A stretch of 64,000 nt of DNA from Amorphophallus konjac (taxonomy: Eukaryota; Streptophyta; Magnoliopsida; Alismatales; Araceae), in the NCBI GenBank assembly GCA_022559845.1, contig CM040118.1, forward strand, positions 445,840,053 to 445,904,052. Direction: 5' to 3'. Positions 43,663 through 54,983 of this stretch are shown piece by piece. The notes beneath the pieces were generated by a model that was not told the origin of the DNA, did no database searches, and saw nothing but the letters and a program-made list of their open reading frames with translations. Numbering within the stretch: position 1 is the stretch's first letter; every line of letters starts with the position of its first letter. The position numbers were made by a program, and so were the translations under genes.

Positions 43663-43674
43663 CCCGGGGAGAAT
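43663..43674 (+). promoter_or_regulatory. Polypurine tract of element B
   Basis: CCGGGGAGAAT-type purine run ends directly before the 3' LTR start TGATGGG. Element A has CCCGGGAGAAT at the matching place (46098-46108). Confidence 0.8.
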
Positions 43675-45619
43675 TGATGGGAATCAACACCGGGCACTAA
43701 CATTTTATTTTTACATTTGTATCCTTTTGTTTGCATTTATATCTTTGGGCTAATTGGGTTTGCAATTGTATGGCAATTATAAGCCAATATGTTAGTCCTT
43801 GGAATCTTTAGATTTCTATGTAAAAGGCCAGTAGGTCGAGCAGGGTCCCCCACCCTCTTTCCATTGGTCCACCTAGGATCATGGGCCCTATGGGCTGGTC
43901 CATGGTCCAAGATTGGACTTGGACCAAGGAGACAAGGAAGGAAGAAAATTCAAAATTCTCCCCCTTTTTTTCAAAGGGGCGCCCCCCCTTAATGTTTTTT
44001 ATTCATTGTTGTATTTTTTTATTTTGGTCATTTGACCACATGGGAGATTAATATCTTATCCCCCATTTGCCCCTCCCTAGCCCTAGATCTATGCATAGTT
44101 TAGGTCTTTTATCAATTTCTATATAAGCTTTGTATTTTCACATTTCATAGAATTAATGAGAAGAAAAATCAAGAATTGTTCTTGGAGCCCAAGGGCGCCC
44201 CTCTCTCCCTCTCCCCTTGCAGCTGTGAAGGTTGCCCTAATCTATGGTGTGAAGCCATATTCTGGGAGTGATTCCCACCTCTACCACCTCCGCTGGATGC
44301 GACTTTCAGCCACCACCGCCACCTCCTCCGTTCGTGCCGCCGTCGAGCCGCCACAACCATCTCTTTATCCTGCTGTCTAGGATTCAAGATACATGACCGA
44401 AGATGAAAGAAAATGTTGGTCCTCCCAATCCGTGAGTCTGATGATCTTAAAATTTTGAGAGATCATCCCCCTCCTTGTTAGCCATTCCGATTTTAAATTT
44501 CATGTCAATCCGCCACCGTTTGCTATTTTTCTTAGTATTTTAGTTCCACCCCTGACAGTCTGCCAAGCAGCAGATCTGCGGGATAGTGTCTTGTTCTTCT
44601 ATTTTTTCCGTCCCCTTAATCACCTCTAAAAATTCTCAAAAAATTCATACGTGATCCTCGCATCTCCCCCTTCCGCCCATAATTTTCTCAGAGTCTAGAT
44701 CTACCATTCCCATGTTGGTCAAAATTCATTTTCAGGTCTATCATGTTCTATCTGACTGTCTGTAATCGAGCCAGCAGAAATACTTGGGGAACAGTAGTTT
44801 TGATTGTCAATCCGTTTACTGGATGGATGTGAAAATAATATATGTTGTAGCCCTTGGCGTCTAGTTTCCAACGGTACCAAATTTGCCTAGAGCCGACACC
44901 GTATCTGGGCGCAACAATTGTTTTGGTGAAGGCGCGTAATTCTGTCCTGAGAACAGGCCAGCAACGCAGTCCGCCGATTAATCCGGTAAAATTCGCCGGC
45001 TCACATTCGGCGACCGCCGCGCCCAGAGGTCGACCAGCAACCCGTCAGCAACGCCCCAGCCGGCCATCACAGAAAGGAGACGTCTGGGCACTGCCATCCC
45101 AGTAGCCGGACCCGCCTGTTGTCCCGCGGGCCCCGCAAAACTGAGCCGGACCAGCAGCCCGTCTCTGGCCCGAGTGCCTTCCGGTTTGCTGCATGTCAAC
45201 CCAAGTTCGTTACTCCCAGGTCGCCATTGTAGCCCTTTACCTCCCTGTGTGGAGTGGGCAATAAAAATTTACTGCTGTAACTATTTATTTACTATACATC
45301 GGGAGTACGAGTTTCGGCCGGGGTCGTCTCCCCAAGCCCAGAGCGTGGAGGTACGTTTTCGCTCCTTCGTTGATGCATTTGCTTATCTCATATATTTTGA
45401 ATGCCACTACATGAGCGATTATTAGGATATTAGCTTGTTCAAATTTCATCGCCGCTGCGAGCGAGTGAGTGGAACCCATCCCGTGACTTGATCTGAGCAC
45501 GCGGAAAAGCCGATACCTGAGACTCATTGCCGGTTCCTCAACCGCGTGCATCTACACACTTCCCTCGCTTAGGGACGTCCGCGAGTTAGAGTCCCAACTT
45601 CGCGTCCTGTCCCGCATCA
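43675..45619 (+). mobile_element. 3' LTR of element B
   Basis: It starts TGATGGGAATCAACACCGGGC and ends CCCGCATCA, followed by the TSD GATCA. It is 1,945 bp and lacks the MITE of the 5' copy. It carries GGGGCGCCCC at 43976-43985, AGATCTA and a TATA box TATATAAG at 44120-44127, then the GCGCCCCTCTCTCCCTCTCCCC leader. Confidence 0.95.
44120..44127 (+). promoter_or_regulatory. TATA box (TATATAAG) of element B's 3' LTR
   Basis: It lies about 135 bp below the GGGGCGCCCC dyad, at the position where solo LTR C has CTATAAAT (52774-52781). Transcription would start near 44150, close to the conserved AATTAATGAGAAGAA. Confidence 0.65.
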
Positions 45620-45624
45620 GATCA

Positions 45625-46097
45625 GAGTCAGACCTGAACGATTTCCCTCGGGAGCCGTGAAGAAGTTGCACGCTCGCAGTGCCGGTCCCTTTCGGGTAGT
45701 GAGGCGAGTCAAATCAAATGCATATGTTGTGGATTTGCCAGAAGATTACGGGATCAGCTCCACTTTCAACATCTCGGATCTCGTCGCTTATAGGGACCCA
45801 GCGGTGATACCCAATGAGCCCTTTGAGCCATCTCCACCCATTGTGAGTGACACCACCCCAGAGCATCCACCTCCAGCCTTATTACCTCAGCAGCGTGAGC
45901 AGATAGAGCATATACTGACGAGCAGGTAACGACTACTCGAGGTAGAGTGTATCATCGCTACATGGTGCGATGGAGGGGACGGCCCGCGTCCGATGACACT
46001 TGGATCACTTGGACGAGCTACAGAGGATAGATCCAGATCTGCTGGATCGATACCAGAGCGACCCAGACCCTTACTCGACGGGGTCGATCTTCTCCCA
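45625..46097 (+). pseudogene. INT: Element A integrase C-terminus with chromodomain
   Basis: The reading continues from 39074: RVRPERFPSGAVKKLHARSAGPFRV (GPF motif), SNAYVVDLPEDYGISSTFNISDLVAYRD, a linker, EQIEHILTSR, and after a frameshift near 45928 VTTTRGRVYHRYMVRWRGRPASDDTWIT. The last part has the chromodomain pattern (R-Y-x-V-R-W-x-G-x-P-x-S-x-D-T-W). Chromodomains at the integrase end bind modified histones and steer insertion into heterochromatin. A stop follows in YRG-stop. This domain is what places A among the chromoviruses. Confidence 0.9.
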
Positions 46098-46108
46098 CCC
46101 GGGAGAAT
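46098..46108 (+). promoter_or_regulatory. Polypurine tract of element A
   Basis: CCCGGGAGAAT directly precedes TGATGAGGACACC, the start of A's 3' LTR, and matches the tract of element B. Confidence 0.8.
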
Positions 46109-46937
46109 TGATGAGGACACCAGAGCCAGAGTACGGCTCGAGTCAGCGAGCCGCCGGTACCGGACACGCAGCACGACTCGGTCGACACCGACCTCTTTGT
46201 GGCTGGGGGACAGTCTGGAATCTCCACCAGAGCTTTGATACTTTAGTACGTATTTTTATATGTATTTGTATTTTATACATATTTGGTTGTATTTGGTGTG
46301 TATTTGGTGTGTATTTGGGTAGTATTTTGGTTTGTATTATTTTGGGTTTTATATTGGGTCAATGGGAGGATATTGACCAAGTATTTTGTATTTTTGATTT
46401 ATTTTGGTCCAAGGGGGGATTAATATGGTCCAAGGGGATTAACATAACAAAGCCCCTTATGTTGACTTGGAGAGAGGGGCGCCCCCTCTTTTGTCTCCAT
46501 ATGGGGAATTGTTTAAACTTTGTTTATCCCATTTCCCCATTATACCCCCTTGACCAAGGGTATCCTAGGTCATTTGGCTAGGTCTATGGTTTAGTATTTA
46601 ATGTCTCTTGTTGCATTTTAATCAAAAATTAATGAAGAAAATTTATGTGAATTGCCTTGGGCGCACCCCCCCTCTCTCCCCTTGTTCTTGTTCTTCTTCT
46701 TGCTCCTCCATATTTCTTCAGATCTAGGGCTGAAACCCTAAGATTTCTGAGAGATCTTCCTCCCTTTCTCTTCCTCTTGCTGCTATAAATGATCACCGAT
46801 GCCGCCGCCGCCGTTCATGCCGCCATCAAGCCACCGCAACCCAGCTTCCACTTGCTGCCCTGAAATTTGGAATTCCTGGACAGCAGCTCAGTAAAAAGGC
46901 GGATACGGAGATCCAACCGTCTGATCATGATAAGGTT
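46109..46937 (+). mobile_element. 3' LTR of element A, truncated
   Basis: It matches 10021-10845 closely, including GGGGCGCCCC (46476-46485), AGATCTAGGGCTGAAACCC and ATCCAACCGTCTGATC. Identity ends at about 46937; the 5' LTR goes on with GATGAGATTTTGAGGG while here Copia sequence starts. About 1.3 kb of LTR is missing. Confidence 0.9.
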
Positions 46938-47244
46938 TTTCCAGTTGGTGGACTACTTATTCTTGGGAATCTCATAGACCCATTCTGTTTTGAGAAAACA
47001 TGATCATTAAAAAGTCTTTGAGAATGGATAGAATTAACCCAGGGTTTTCTATATTGATCCATGTTTCTGTTAGTTGATGTTCTTCTGTTTTGGTTTACCT
47101 GCCTTGCCTGTTAGGTGTGTTGCTTTAAGGCATGGGTGTGTTGCGTCAAGGCATCACATCCTGAATGCCAGCCTTGGTTCTGTCTGAGACAGAGTGCCTC
47201 GATGCGTCAACGAAATTGGGTCGAAGCATGGCAGCTTTGCCAGT
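46938..47244 (-). pseudogene. Degraded Copia Gag-Pol spacer at the A/D junction
   Basis: The minus-strand translation directly behind gag gives broken phrases without a protease DSG motif. The stretch 47100-47220 is rich in GCGTCAA/GATGCGTC words similar in style to the palindromic array in D's LTR. I cannot say whether it is spacer coding sequence or a scrap of LTR. Confidence 0.4.
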
Positions 47245-48639
47245 TCAATTCCCTTTAGTTTTAATTGGTTGTCCAGCAGAGTTTGTTGAATTAGCTTTTA
47301 TGAATTTCATCAATTTGGGTTGCTGAACATTCTGATTGTTGTTCGAACTGGATGGGGTATCCAGTTTTTCTTTCCCTTTGCCTGGGCAGAAAGTTATAGT
47401 TTTGAACTCAAAGGGTTTTTTACTTCTTGGGTCATAGCCTACACCCTCTTTATTGAAGTTAATTTTTACACCTAGGATGGTATCTAGGTTGGTCTTTCCT
47501 TGCACAAACTTCTCCAACATTTCCTATTTATCATCTAAATCTTTCTGAAGTTGTTCACACTGTTTCAAGATTTCAGAATTTGCATTTTTAACTGCCTCAT
47601 ATTTCTCTTTCACTAACTCTTCTTCTTTCTGAGTATCTTGAACCTTAAACTTGAATTCATCTAGGTTGTTTCTAATTTTTTCCTTTTCTGTTTTGAGGTT
47701 TTCGTTTTCAGTTTTCAGTGAATTCATTTCCTCAATCTATTTCTTAGATCTTCAATCTCTTTTTCCATACAAATTTTATCACTAAGGGCATTGTTCAAGT
47801 TTCTTTTCATAGACTTGTAGTCTTTGGTTTGACAGTTTAATTTATCTAACAAGTCAGCGTAAGCATCCTCCCATTCATCAATTGAATAACTTTCAAAAGG
47901 GTTGCTTACCTCATTGTCGCTGTCAGCCATAAGACACAGTTCTTGCTCTTCTTCCTCTAGAGATCCGCTCTTAGGGTCTTCTTCTTCATCGCTCCATGTG
48001 CAGACTATGGCCTGAGGCTTTTTCTTCTGCACTTTTACATTCTTCTTCATGAGCTCCGGGCATTCATTCTTCATATGACCTGGATTCTTACACTGAAAAC
48101 ATGTAATCTTATCAGAATTCTTGTTCTTATCAAATTTAAAATTGGTGTTCTTGCCAGCCTGCTGTGGTCTCCTTCTCCTAAAGGATTTACCTCTGGTCCT
48201 CAGGAATTTCTGAAACTGTTGGGTGATCATAGCCTGCTGCTCATCATCGAGGTCTGAGAAATTCTCATACTCCTTACTACTTTCACCACTGCTTCTAGAC
48301 ACCTTAAGAGCTATGGTTTTCCCTTTTTTGTTCTCTTCACTATTCCTATTAAGGTTGATCTTGTAAGCCATCAGGGATCCTATCAATTCTGTGATAGTCA
48401 TGGTGGATAGGTCCTTAGATTCCTCTAATACAGTAGCCTTTGTGTGCCACACTGGGGTTAGAGACCTTAAATTTTTCTAACTAATTCACTCTCTTGAATT
48501 TGCTTACCCAGAGCCTTCAAGCTATTGGTAACCTGTGAGAGCCTAGCATACATCTCTGATATGGTTTCATCGGGCTTCATTTTAAACAGTTCATAATCAT
48601 AGGTTAGCATATTTACCTTGGTGGCTCGCACTTGGGACG
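47245..48639 (-). pseudogene. gag: Element D gag, capsid end to C-terminal extension
   Basis: On the minus strand: QVRATKVNMLTYDYELFKM and ETISEMYARLSQVTNSLKALG (UBN2-type Copia Gag), a stop at 48467-48469, then TITELIGSLMAYKINLNR, a basic stretch, the CCHC zinc knuckle CFQCKNPGHMKNEC (about 48096-48055), an acidic region and a long coiled coil (NSLKTENENLKTEKEKIRNN and on), ending FVQGKTNLDTILG…GVGYDP. Stops separate three open stretches (47724-48452, 47524-47727, 47245-47520). The Gag assembles the particle and packages RNA; the long extension is typical of SIRE-type elements. Confidence 0.9.
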
Positions 48640-51277
48640 TGTAATGTCCCGAGATCCGAACACCGGGAAGGCCCGATAACCCGAATCTCAAATTGCCACC
48701 CACGAGCCCGAAGACTCGGAAGGGTTAAAGGGATGGTCTAGAAATACACAAGAATCTAAAATAATTGCAGAACTACACAGTTAAAATGAATAAGCAGGAA
48801 ATAATAAATAACATTAAACAATTTACATGGTCCACAATTTAACAGTAGTCCACAACTAGTACAGTCCAAAGAGAAAAGGTACAACTACGCAGGACATACC
48901 CCGGAACTGGCAACTAACCCTGGGCACCAGAACCACGTGGAGCCTCAGATGTGCTCCCCTGAAGCCACGCCTCACCTGAAATCACGGAAAGATGCAGGGA
49001 ATGAGCATTATAACAAAAGGCTCAGCAGGGATCATCCGAACCCCTACCTCGCAAAATGAGAAACTACGCGGAAAGTAGTCAAGGCTAACAATAACCAACG
49101 TGGCGTGAGGATCAACAAAATAAGTAAACGGAAAAGCTCAGCCACGTCAAGTACCGACCACACAGCATAAAAACCGAGACAACCCGCCGAACACCAAGAG
49201 TCACAACCTGACACAGAAAGGAGTACCAACCACTAGAAGCAAGGCCGGATGCGCCCACTGGCGTCTTAGACCCGCCTCAGGTGTCCTCCTCAACGCACCC
49301 TGTCGGAACGGGGACCCGTACAAGTAACCACAAAATAAGGACTGGTCGGGGTTGCGCTCGTCAGCGCAGGTCCACCGCCCCCGACCATGTGTGCACACAC
49401 AGATCATACGTCCTAGGTCAGGCCCTCTGACTGGTTTTCCCCTCAGCCAGATTCTTGCTGCAAGACGTGGGGCCCGATGGTAACTAGCCTAAAAACCGTC
49501 TCTCTGAGGTAGCCTCACCACCACTCCCTGGCGGGACCACTCACGTGTCGGAAGGCTACGACTAGTCTAGGTCACTGCAAGAGTAGACTCTCTAGTCAAC
49601 GGAAACCAACGTCTAAACTGGACCAAGTGCAAGGACTGCTCCTCGCACCGACACCGACTCAAGGTGACAACAGTCGAATCACGCCACTCCCTGGGGTTCC
49701 CACAACACCCACGTACGGCCCCCACATGATGCCCAACATCAGTCGGGCCGCCGGTAAGCACGGGGATCAAGGTCCACACCCCCGGGATTGGGATCGGTGA
49801 GAAAAGAACTCCGGTCGGATAGAAGATAGGTGGCGGTCCGCCCTGAACCGTCCCTGACAAAAACGGTCAAATGCTGGACCGCCCTAAGGATAGGCGGTCC
49901 CTCTCTGGGCTGCTCAAAGAGAAGAAATAGTCTCCTATGGGCCACCCCCATAGGGAGTAAACGGTCTTCTTCAGACCGCTCAAAGCAAAAGCGGTCCACC
50001 TTGGGCCGCCTCAGGGCACTAAACGGCCCCCCTTGGGACTGCCCAACCCTGGAACTGCAAAACATAAAACAGTCGCCCTGTGACTGCTTGGAGAATAGAC
50101 GGTCTCCCTTGGGACCGCCGGAATGGGTTAAACGGTCGTCTCGTGACCGTTAAGCCCAAGGACTGTTCAACGGTCAAAACACAACGGTCACAAATGCCTC
50201 GTAGACCACGCTGGCCACGAGGGAAAAATAGTCGGCCCCTTGGCCGTCTCAGGACTAGGCGGTCTATCGCATGACCGCATAGCATGCCGACACTCTAAGC
50301 CTAGAAAACGGTCTAGCCAAGGCCGCTTGAGGCAAAAATGGTCTAATGACGGGCCGCCAAAGGGCCTTAGCAGTCTATCGCTCGACTGCTAAGCCCAACC
50401 GACAATGGAGGCCATAAAACGGTCAGTCTGGGGCCGTTCTAGCAAGAAATGGTCCATGTTAAGACCTCGTACATTTTGGAAATCGAGAACGGCAGGAATG
50501 GCCCCAAAACGTCATTCCACGCCCCATTCACCCCCGGGTGAAGGGGAAACAAGGGGGAAACCCTTCCCCATGCTCCCAAGCATCGAATGATGCCCACAAA
50601 CCATCAAATAATGTGATAAAACTCTAGATCGGGCACTCAATCCCCAAAACATGGATTCCCTTCCCTGCTCAAAATAGCCCTCTCTCGACCTCACCTCGGC
50701 CTAGAAATCACGGGGAAGGTAAATGTTGAGCTAAGATCTGTCACCCTACCTCGGGGTCACCCGAAACGCGATAGATCACCGCCGATCTTCAAAACACCGC
50801 TTGAAACCCTCGTTCTTCACAAGCTTCCCACGAGCCATGCACGCCGCCGCGATCGTCACACCACCACCGCCGTCGCCGCACCATCACCTCGCCGCCGTCT
50901 GCAGCCGGAGGGGAGGTCGCCGCCGCGTCCACGGGAGAGGGGAAAGAGGGGGGTGCCGGTTCGCTCACGGGAGGAAGAAGGAGAAGAAGAAAGAAGAAGG
51001 GGAAAAGAAAAATAAAAAGAAGTGGGTATTTATAGAAAATCCTAATTTTTCAAAAAATAAAAAAAATAAAAAATACAACTCCGCGATCCTCGAACACACC
51101 GGTCGCACTGGTACCGTCCCAGAGTAGGAGAACGCAACGATTTACCCGATACAGGGTTCTGAAGGTCCTATCAGGGAAAACACGTGAAAATCACAAAACA
51201 CGCTCCGGGACTCCCAAAACTGATCGAAACCACGGATCCAGATCCGAAAAGGTGTCCGAAAGACCCAGGGCATTACA
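48640..51277 (-). mobile_element. E1: solo LTR (TGTAATG…CATTACA) in element D gag
   Basis: It begins TGTAATGTCCCG and ends GGGCATTACA (inverted ends) and is flanked by GGACG (48635-48639) and AGACG (51278-51282), a TSD with one mismatch. Removing it joins D's gag reading QLIYEGTS to QVRATKVN. It is 2,638 bp, with no gene or primer-binding site. On the minus strand it has CTATAAATA (51035-51027), a good TATA box, then a CT-rich and GC-rich leader, so the LTR reads leftward. The ends and internal CGGTC arrays relate it to E2. Confidence 0.85.
49830..50470. repeat. CGGTC/GACCG dyad array in E1
   Basis: Words of the form AACGGTC and GACCG(C/T) alternate about every 25-30 bp, e.g. GGGACCGCC-n-AAACGGTCG-n-GACCGTTAAG. 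More than 15 half-sites can pair with each other in many registers. E2 has the same words at about 58615-58760, 59300-59390 and 60325-60385. Confidence 0.8.
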
Positions 51278-51282
51278 AGACG

Positions 51283-51642
51283 TTCCTTCATAAATCAACT
51301 GGAGTTCATCCCACATTTTCTTGGCTATCTTGCATGCAGATATCCTAGAGTATTCCTCTAGATGCACAGCACATTGCATGATGTTCATTGCTGTCCAATT
51401 CATAGTTGATACACGGATCTGCTCCTTGGTCCAAGTGCTTTCATCTTCAAGAAGCTCGAATGGTCAGTGGTGATGACTTTCCATAGTTCATGGCTCTGTG
51501 CACGTAGAAATACCTCCATCATGTTCTTCCAATATAAGTAGTTAGTGCCATCGAAGAACGGAGGCATGTTTATAGAGTGCCCTTCAGCTATGAATCTGCG
51601 AGGAGCACTGGTTCCAGGTCTTCCCTGGTCGTTTGACCACAT
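51283..51642 (-). pseudogene. gag: Element D gag, N-terminal part
   Basis: The minus-strand start MWSNDQGRPGTSAPRRF lies 13 bp from the primer-binding site. NMPPFFDGTNYLYWKNMMEVFLRA is the typical Copia Gag N-terminus (F-x-G-x-N-Y-x-x-W). After a frameshift near 51420, MNWTAMNIMQCAV and ISACKIAKKMWDELQLIYEGTS lead into E1. The rest of gag is at 48639. Confidence 0.9.
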
Positions 51643-51654
51643 GATGGGTAACCC

Positions 51655-51666
51655 GCTCTGATACCA
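51655..51666 (-). promoter_or_regulatory. Primer-binding site of element D (initiator tRNA-Met)
   Basis: The minus strand reads TGGTATCAGAGC two bases after the LTR end (TTTATCA, 51669). It fixes D's orientation and the LTR boundary. Confidence 0.95.
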
Positions 51667-52309
51667 ATTGATAAACGGAAAGACAGATATAGAAGGGGGG
51701 GATGAATATGTCTGTCTAACAAAAATTTCAGCAAGTAATTACCACACGCTAATCAAAGATAGATAGTAACAGCAGAACTATCAGATCCCACGCACAGGAG
51801 AGAACTCTAATCAAACAGTTAGAGTGCACTCTAGAGACAATGAAGAAACCTCGATGACCAAGGAGATTTGGCAGGAGCAATCTACTATCGACACCTGAAT
51901 GTGCTTGCAGTCACTGTTACTGGTACCTGGCGGAGGTTCTGATCAGATGATCTCCTCACACAAGAAGTAGCCTTCCAGATATGCATAACCTATCCTTTCA
52001 ACTACGCCTTTTGATATACCAATTAAGTGCTGCACCACATTCTAAATGCCAAGCAGATTATCCGGCCGAATGAACTAAGTGAATTCTGAGAAGATATTCA
52101 AATACACAAATCAACAACCAAAGCACAAGCAATTTTATAGTGGTTCGGCCAGATCCAAGATCTGCCTACGTCCACTCCTTCACTCGAATTGAGTGAGGTT
52201 CTTTTTTTTGGGTAAGTAATGATTTGGTATTTGTATTAAATGAGAAAAGAGTTGTACATCATAAGTCTGCAATGCAGAGCTACTATACTCAGGACCACAC
52301 AAGTTGTGG

Positions 52310-54255
52310 TGATGGGAATCAACTCCGAGCATGTACATTTTATTTTTATATTTGTGTCCTTTTAGTTTGTATTTATACCCTTGCATTATTGGGTTTACAA
52401 TTGTAAGGCTTTATAAGCCAATTTGTTAGTCCTTAGAAGTCTTTGGGTTTATTTGCAAAAGACCTGTAGGTCCAGCGGGGGCCCCTCATCCTCTCTCCCA
52501 TTGGTCCACCTAGGCTCTAAGGCCCATGTGGGGTTGGTCAAATGTCCAAGGTGAGCTTCTAGAAAGCTTGACCACTCAAGGGGGACAAAGGATAAAAAAA
52601 TTCAAATTTGGATGCCCATTAGTCAAGGGGGCGCCCCCTTTTAATCTTAGTTTAATAGGTGTTGTATTTTTAATTAATGTGGCCATTTGACCACATGAGG
52701 GAACAATGTATAATACCCCATTTGCCCTCCCCAAATCTTAGATCTAGGGATAGGTTTGATCTTTTTTACTTTTCTATAAATCCCTTGTATTTTCATTTTT
52801 GATAGAATTAATGAGAAGAATTTATGTGAAATTGCCAAGAGCATTGGTGCGCCCCTCTCTCCCTCTCCCTCTTGCAGCAGGATTGCTATGGTTTCTAGGG
52901 TGGATTCCCTACAAAAACTTGGTGGATTCCAAGGCTTATCTCTTCCCCTGGGTGTGAAGCTCAGCCATCTCGCCGCCGCCTCCGTTCGTGTCACCGTCCA
53001 CCATCCCCCATGCTGTCATGAACTCCGAGTTCTAGAACAGCAAGTTCAAGAAGAGGTCGGTTATGCCAGCTCTCAGCTCTGATCGAGCTGAGATTTTGAG
53101 AGCATGTTCCTCTCTCTATTAGCTTTCCAACAATATAGATTTTGCATTATTCAGATCTCGTTTGGTATGTTCCCGTAATTTTTGTTCCACGCCAGTCAGT
53201 CTGTCAATCAGCAGATCTACAAGATAGAGTCTAATTTTCGTATTTTTCCCCCACCCTTACACATCTCCATAAATCCCCACAAAATTCCTGCGTGATCCCC
53301 ACATACCCCCCCTTCCACCATAATTTTCCTGGAGTCTAGATCTATTGTTTTCCCTTCGGTCAAAATTCATTTTCAGAGGAAACTCAGTCTGTCCTGTGTG
53401 TCTGTCAGTCCGAGTCAGAAAAAAAGACAGTGGAACAGTCGTTTTAATTTTCAATCCATTCTCTTGATGGATCTGAAAATTTTATATGTCGTATCCCTCT
53501 GAGTCCTCTTTCCATCGGTAGCATTTTTACGTCGATCCGACTTCAGATCTAGCCGCATAAATTATTCTTGTGAAGGCGCGCAGAGCAAATCTGTGGGCAG
53601 CTAGCACCATCAGTCCGGGAATTAAATCCTCGAAAAATACGTCAGCGCACACCCGGTCGCCGCCGCTCCCGGGGATCGACCGGCAACCCTCCAGCAGCGC
53701 CCCAGCAAGCCGTAGTAGCAAGGAGACGTCCGGGCACCGCCGTCCCAATAGACGGGCCCACCTGCCATCCCGTGGGCCCCACAGCACCGTGCCGACTAGC
53801 AGCCCGTCTCCGGCCCAAATTGCTGCCCGTCAACCCAAGATCGGTCCTCCCGGGCCCCCTTGTATAGCCCTTTACCTCCCTGCGTGGAGTGGGCAGTAAA
53901 TTCATTCTTGTAATTATTGTAATATTTTTACCGGGAGTTACCGTACTTGGCTGGGGTCGTCTTCCCCATGCCCGGAGCGTGGAGGTACACTCGCCACCCT
54001 CCTCGTAGGCATTTGCTTTACTCGTATACATTTGTATATGACGCTACATGTGAGAGGATTATTAGCTCGTTATACTTCAATCACCGCTACGAGAGTGAGT
54101 GAGCGAACCCGTCCCGTGACTCAAACCGAGTACACGCGGAAGAGCGAGTACCCGAGACTCATCGTCGGTTCCTCAACCGTGCACGATCCCACGTTTCCCT
54201 CACTAGGGACGAGTTGCGAGCTAGAGTCCCAGGTTCGCGTGTCTGTCCCACATCA
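52310..54255 (+). mobile_element. Solo LTR C (chromovirus group) in the LINE
   Basis: It begins TGATGGGAATCAACTCCGAGC and ends CCCACATCA and is flanked by a perfect TSD TGTGG (52305-52309 and 54256-54260). It is 1,946 bp, almost the length of B's LTR, with GGGGGCGCCCCC at 52627-52638 and a TATA box CTATAAAT at 52774-52781. No internal region remains, so the two LTRs of the original insertion recombined. It is more diverged from B's LTRs than those are from each other. Confidence 0.95.
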
Positions 54256-54299
54256 TGTGGACTCAGAGTTTATTGAGAAAATAGAATGAATCTATCGAA

Positions 54300-54983
54300 T
54301 ATGTTTCCCTCCCTTCTTGTTAGTCACTTCTGCCCTTGGAATTCAATGCAACTTCTTGCGACTTCAAGGATTTGGATGAGGACATTCGATTTAGAGGTTG
54401 AAGAATCATCAAAGATTCTCGCACAGCGTTCCTCCAGATCTTCCATATAGTAATACGAAACAGAATTCTAGCAAACTTCACTAATTGCCCAGATTTTGGA
54501 AATTGGGCTTGTAGCTGCTTTAGCTCATGGCATAAACCAGTGTTCAGTTGTCTGTGGAGGTCAAATCGAGTGAGGATCTATTTCCAAACCCACTTGGTGT
54601 ATGAGCATTCGAAGAAGAGATGGTCTTGTGTATCAATGCCCTACTTGCATAAAGCACACATGCTAGGGAGGTAAAATCCCTTCTTTTGTAGATTTTCAGT
54701 TGTGGGCAACTTGTTAAGAACCGCTTGCCAAGTGTAGAGGGAAGCTATTTAACTAGTAGGATTCTTCCAGACCCACTCATGGTGGGCAAATGTGTGGCCT
54801 TTTTGTCGAATTTCTTGCCAAATGGTGCTTGCTTTCCTGATTTGTTCATTGTTTTTCCATTTCATGACATCTCTTCCTTCATTATAAATTCGGATTTCCT
54901 TAACAAGATTCCACAGGTCTGCTATTTCCATGGAGAGTGTAGTGGGTAGAACCCACTGCCCTTCAGTGATAAATAGTCCAACG
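54300..54983 (-). pseudogene. LINE ORF2 C-terminal zinc-ribbon fragment (zf-RVT)
   Basis: The minus-strand translation, broken by stops, reads YTWQAVLNKLPTTENLQKKG, MCALCK, then DTQDHLFFECSYTKWVWK. This is the zf-RVT domain found behind reverse transcriptase in plant LINE ORF2 (W-x3-L-x-x-K-L-P-T, C-x2-C, H-L-F-F-x-C). Upstream SMEIADLWNLVKEIRIYNEG and VWKNPTS belong to the same ORF. Stops after PTS, CK and VWK inactivate it. Confidence 0.8.

Larger units (their letters stand above)
39075..45619 (+). mobile_element. Element B: non-autonomous Gypsy element inserted in A's integrase
   Basis: A 6.5-kb element with LTRs 39075-41267 and 43675-45619 is flanked by a perfect TSD, GATCA (39070-39074 and 45620-45624). 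It has an initiator tRNA-Met primer-binding site and a polypurine tract, a gag-like region, a private ORF and a decayed scrap of integrase C-terminus. Reverse transcriptase, RNase H, protease and the integrase core are absent. LTR ends and layout match element A and solo LTR C. Transposition must have used enzymes from a relative. Confidence 0.95.
10021..46937 (+). mobile_element. Element A: decayed Ty3/Gypsy chromovirus, split by elements T and B
   Basis: The parts are in order: 5' LTR (10021-12135), primer-binding site (12139), gag, protease, [element T], rest of polyprotein with reverse transcriptase, RNase H and integrase, [element B], integrase C-terminus with chromodomain, polypurine tract (46098-46108) and a 3' LTR cut off at 46937. 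Without the two insertions it would be about 8.3 kb, normal for a chromovirus. Protein reading resumes exactly across both insertions. Multiple stops and frameshifts make it inactive. The right end was lost in a rearrangement that joined it to Copia element D. Confidence 0.9.
52202..54983 (-). mobile_element. 5'-truncated LINE in D's LTR (split by solo LTR C)
   Basis: It is flanked by a perfect 16-bp TSD GAATTGAGTGAGGTTC (52186-52201 and 54984-54999). On the minus strand it ends in A8 (plus-strand T8 at 52202-52209), the tail of a LINE inserted by target-primed reverse transcription. Without solo LTR C the LINE is about 831 bp, only the end of ORF2 and the 3' UTR, so strongly 5'-truncated. 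Confidence 0.95.
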
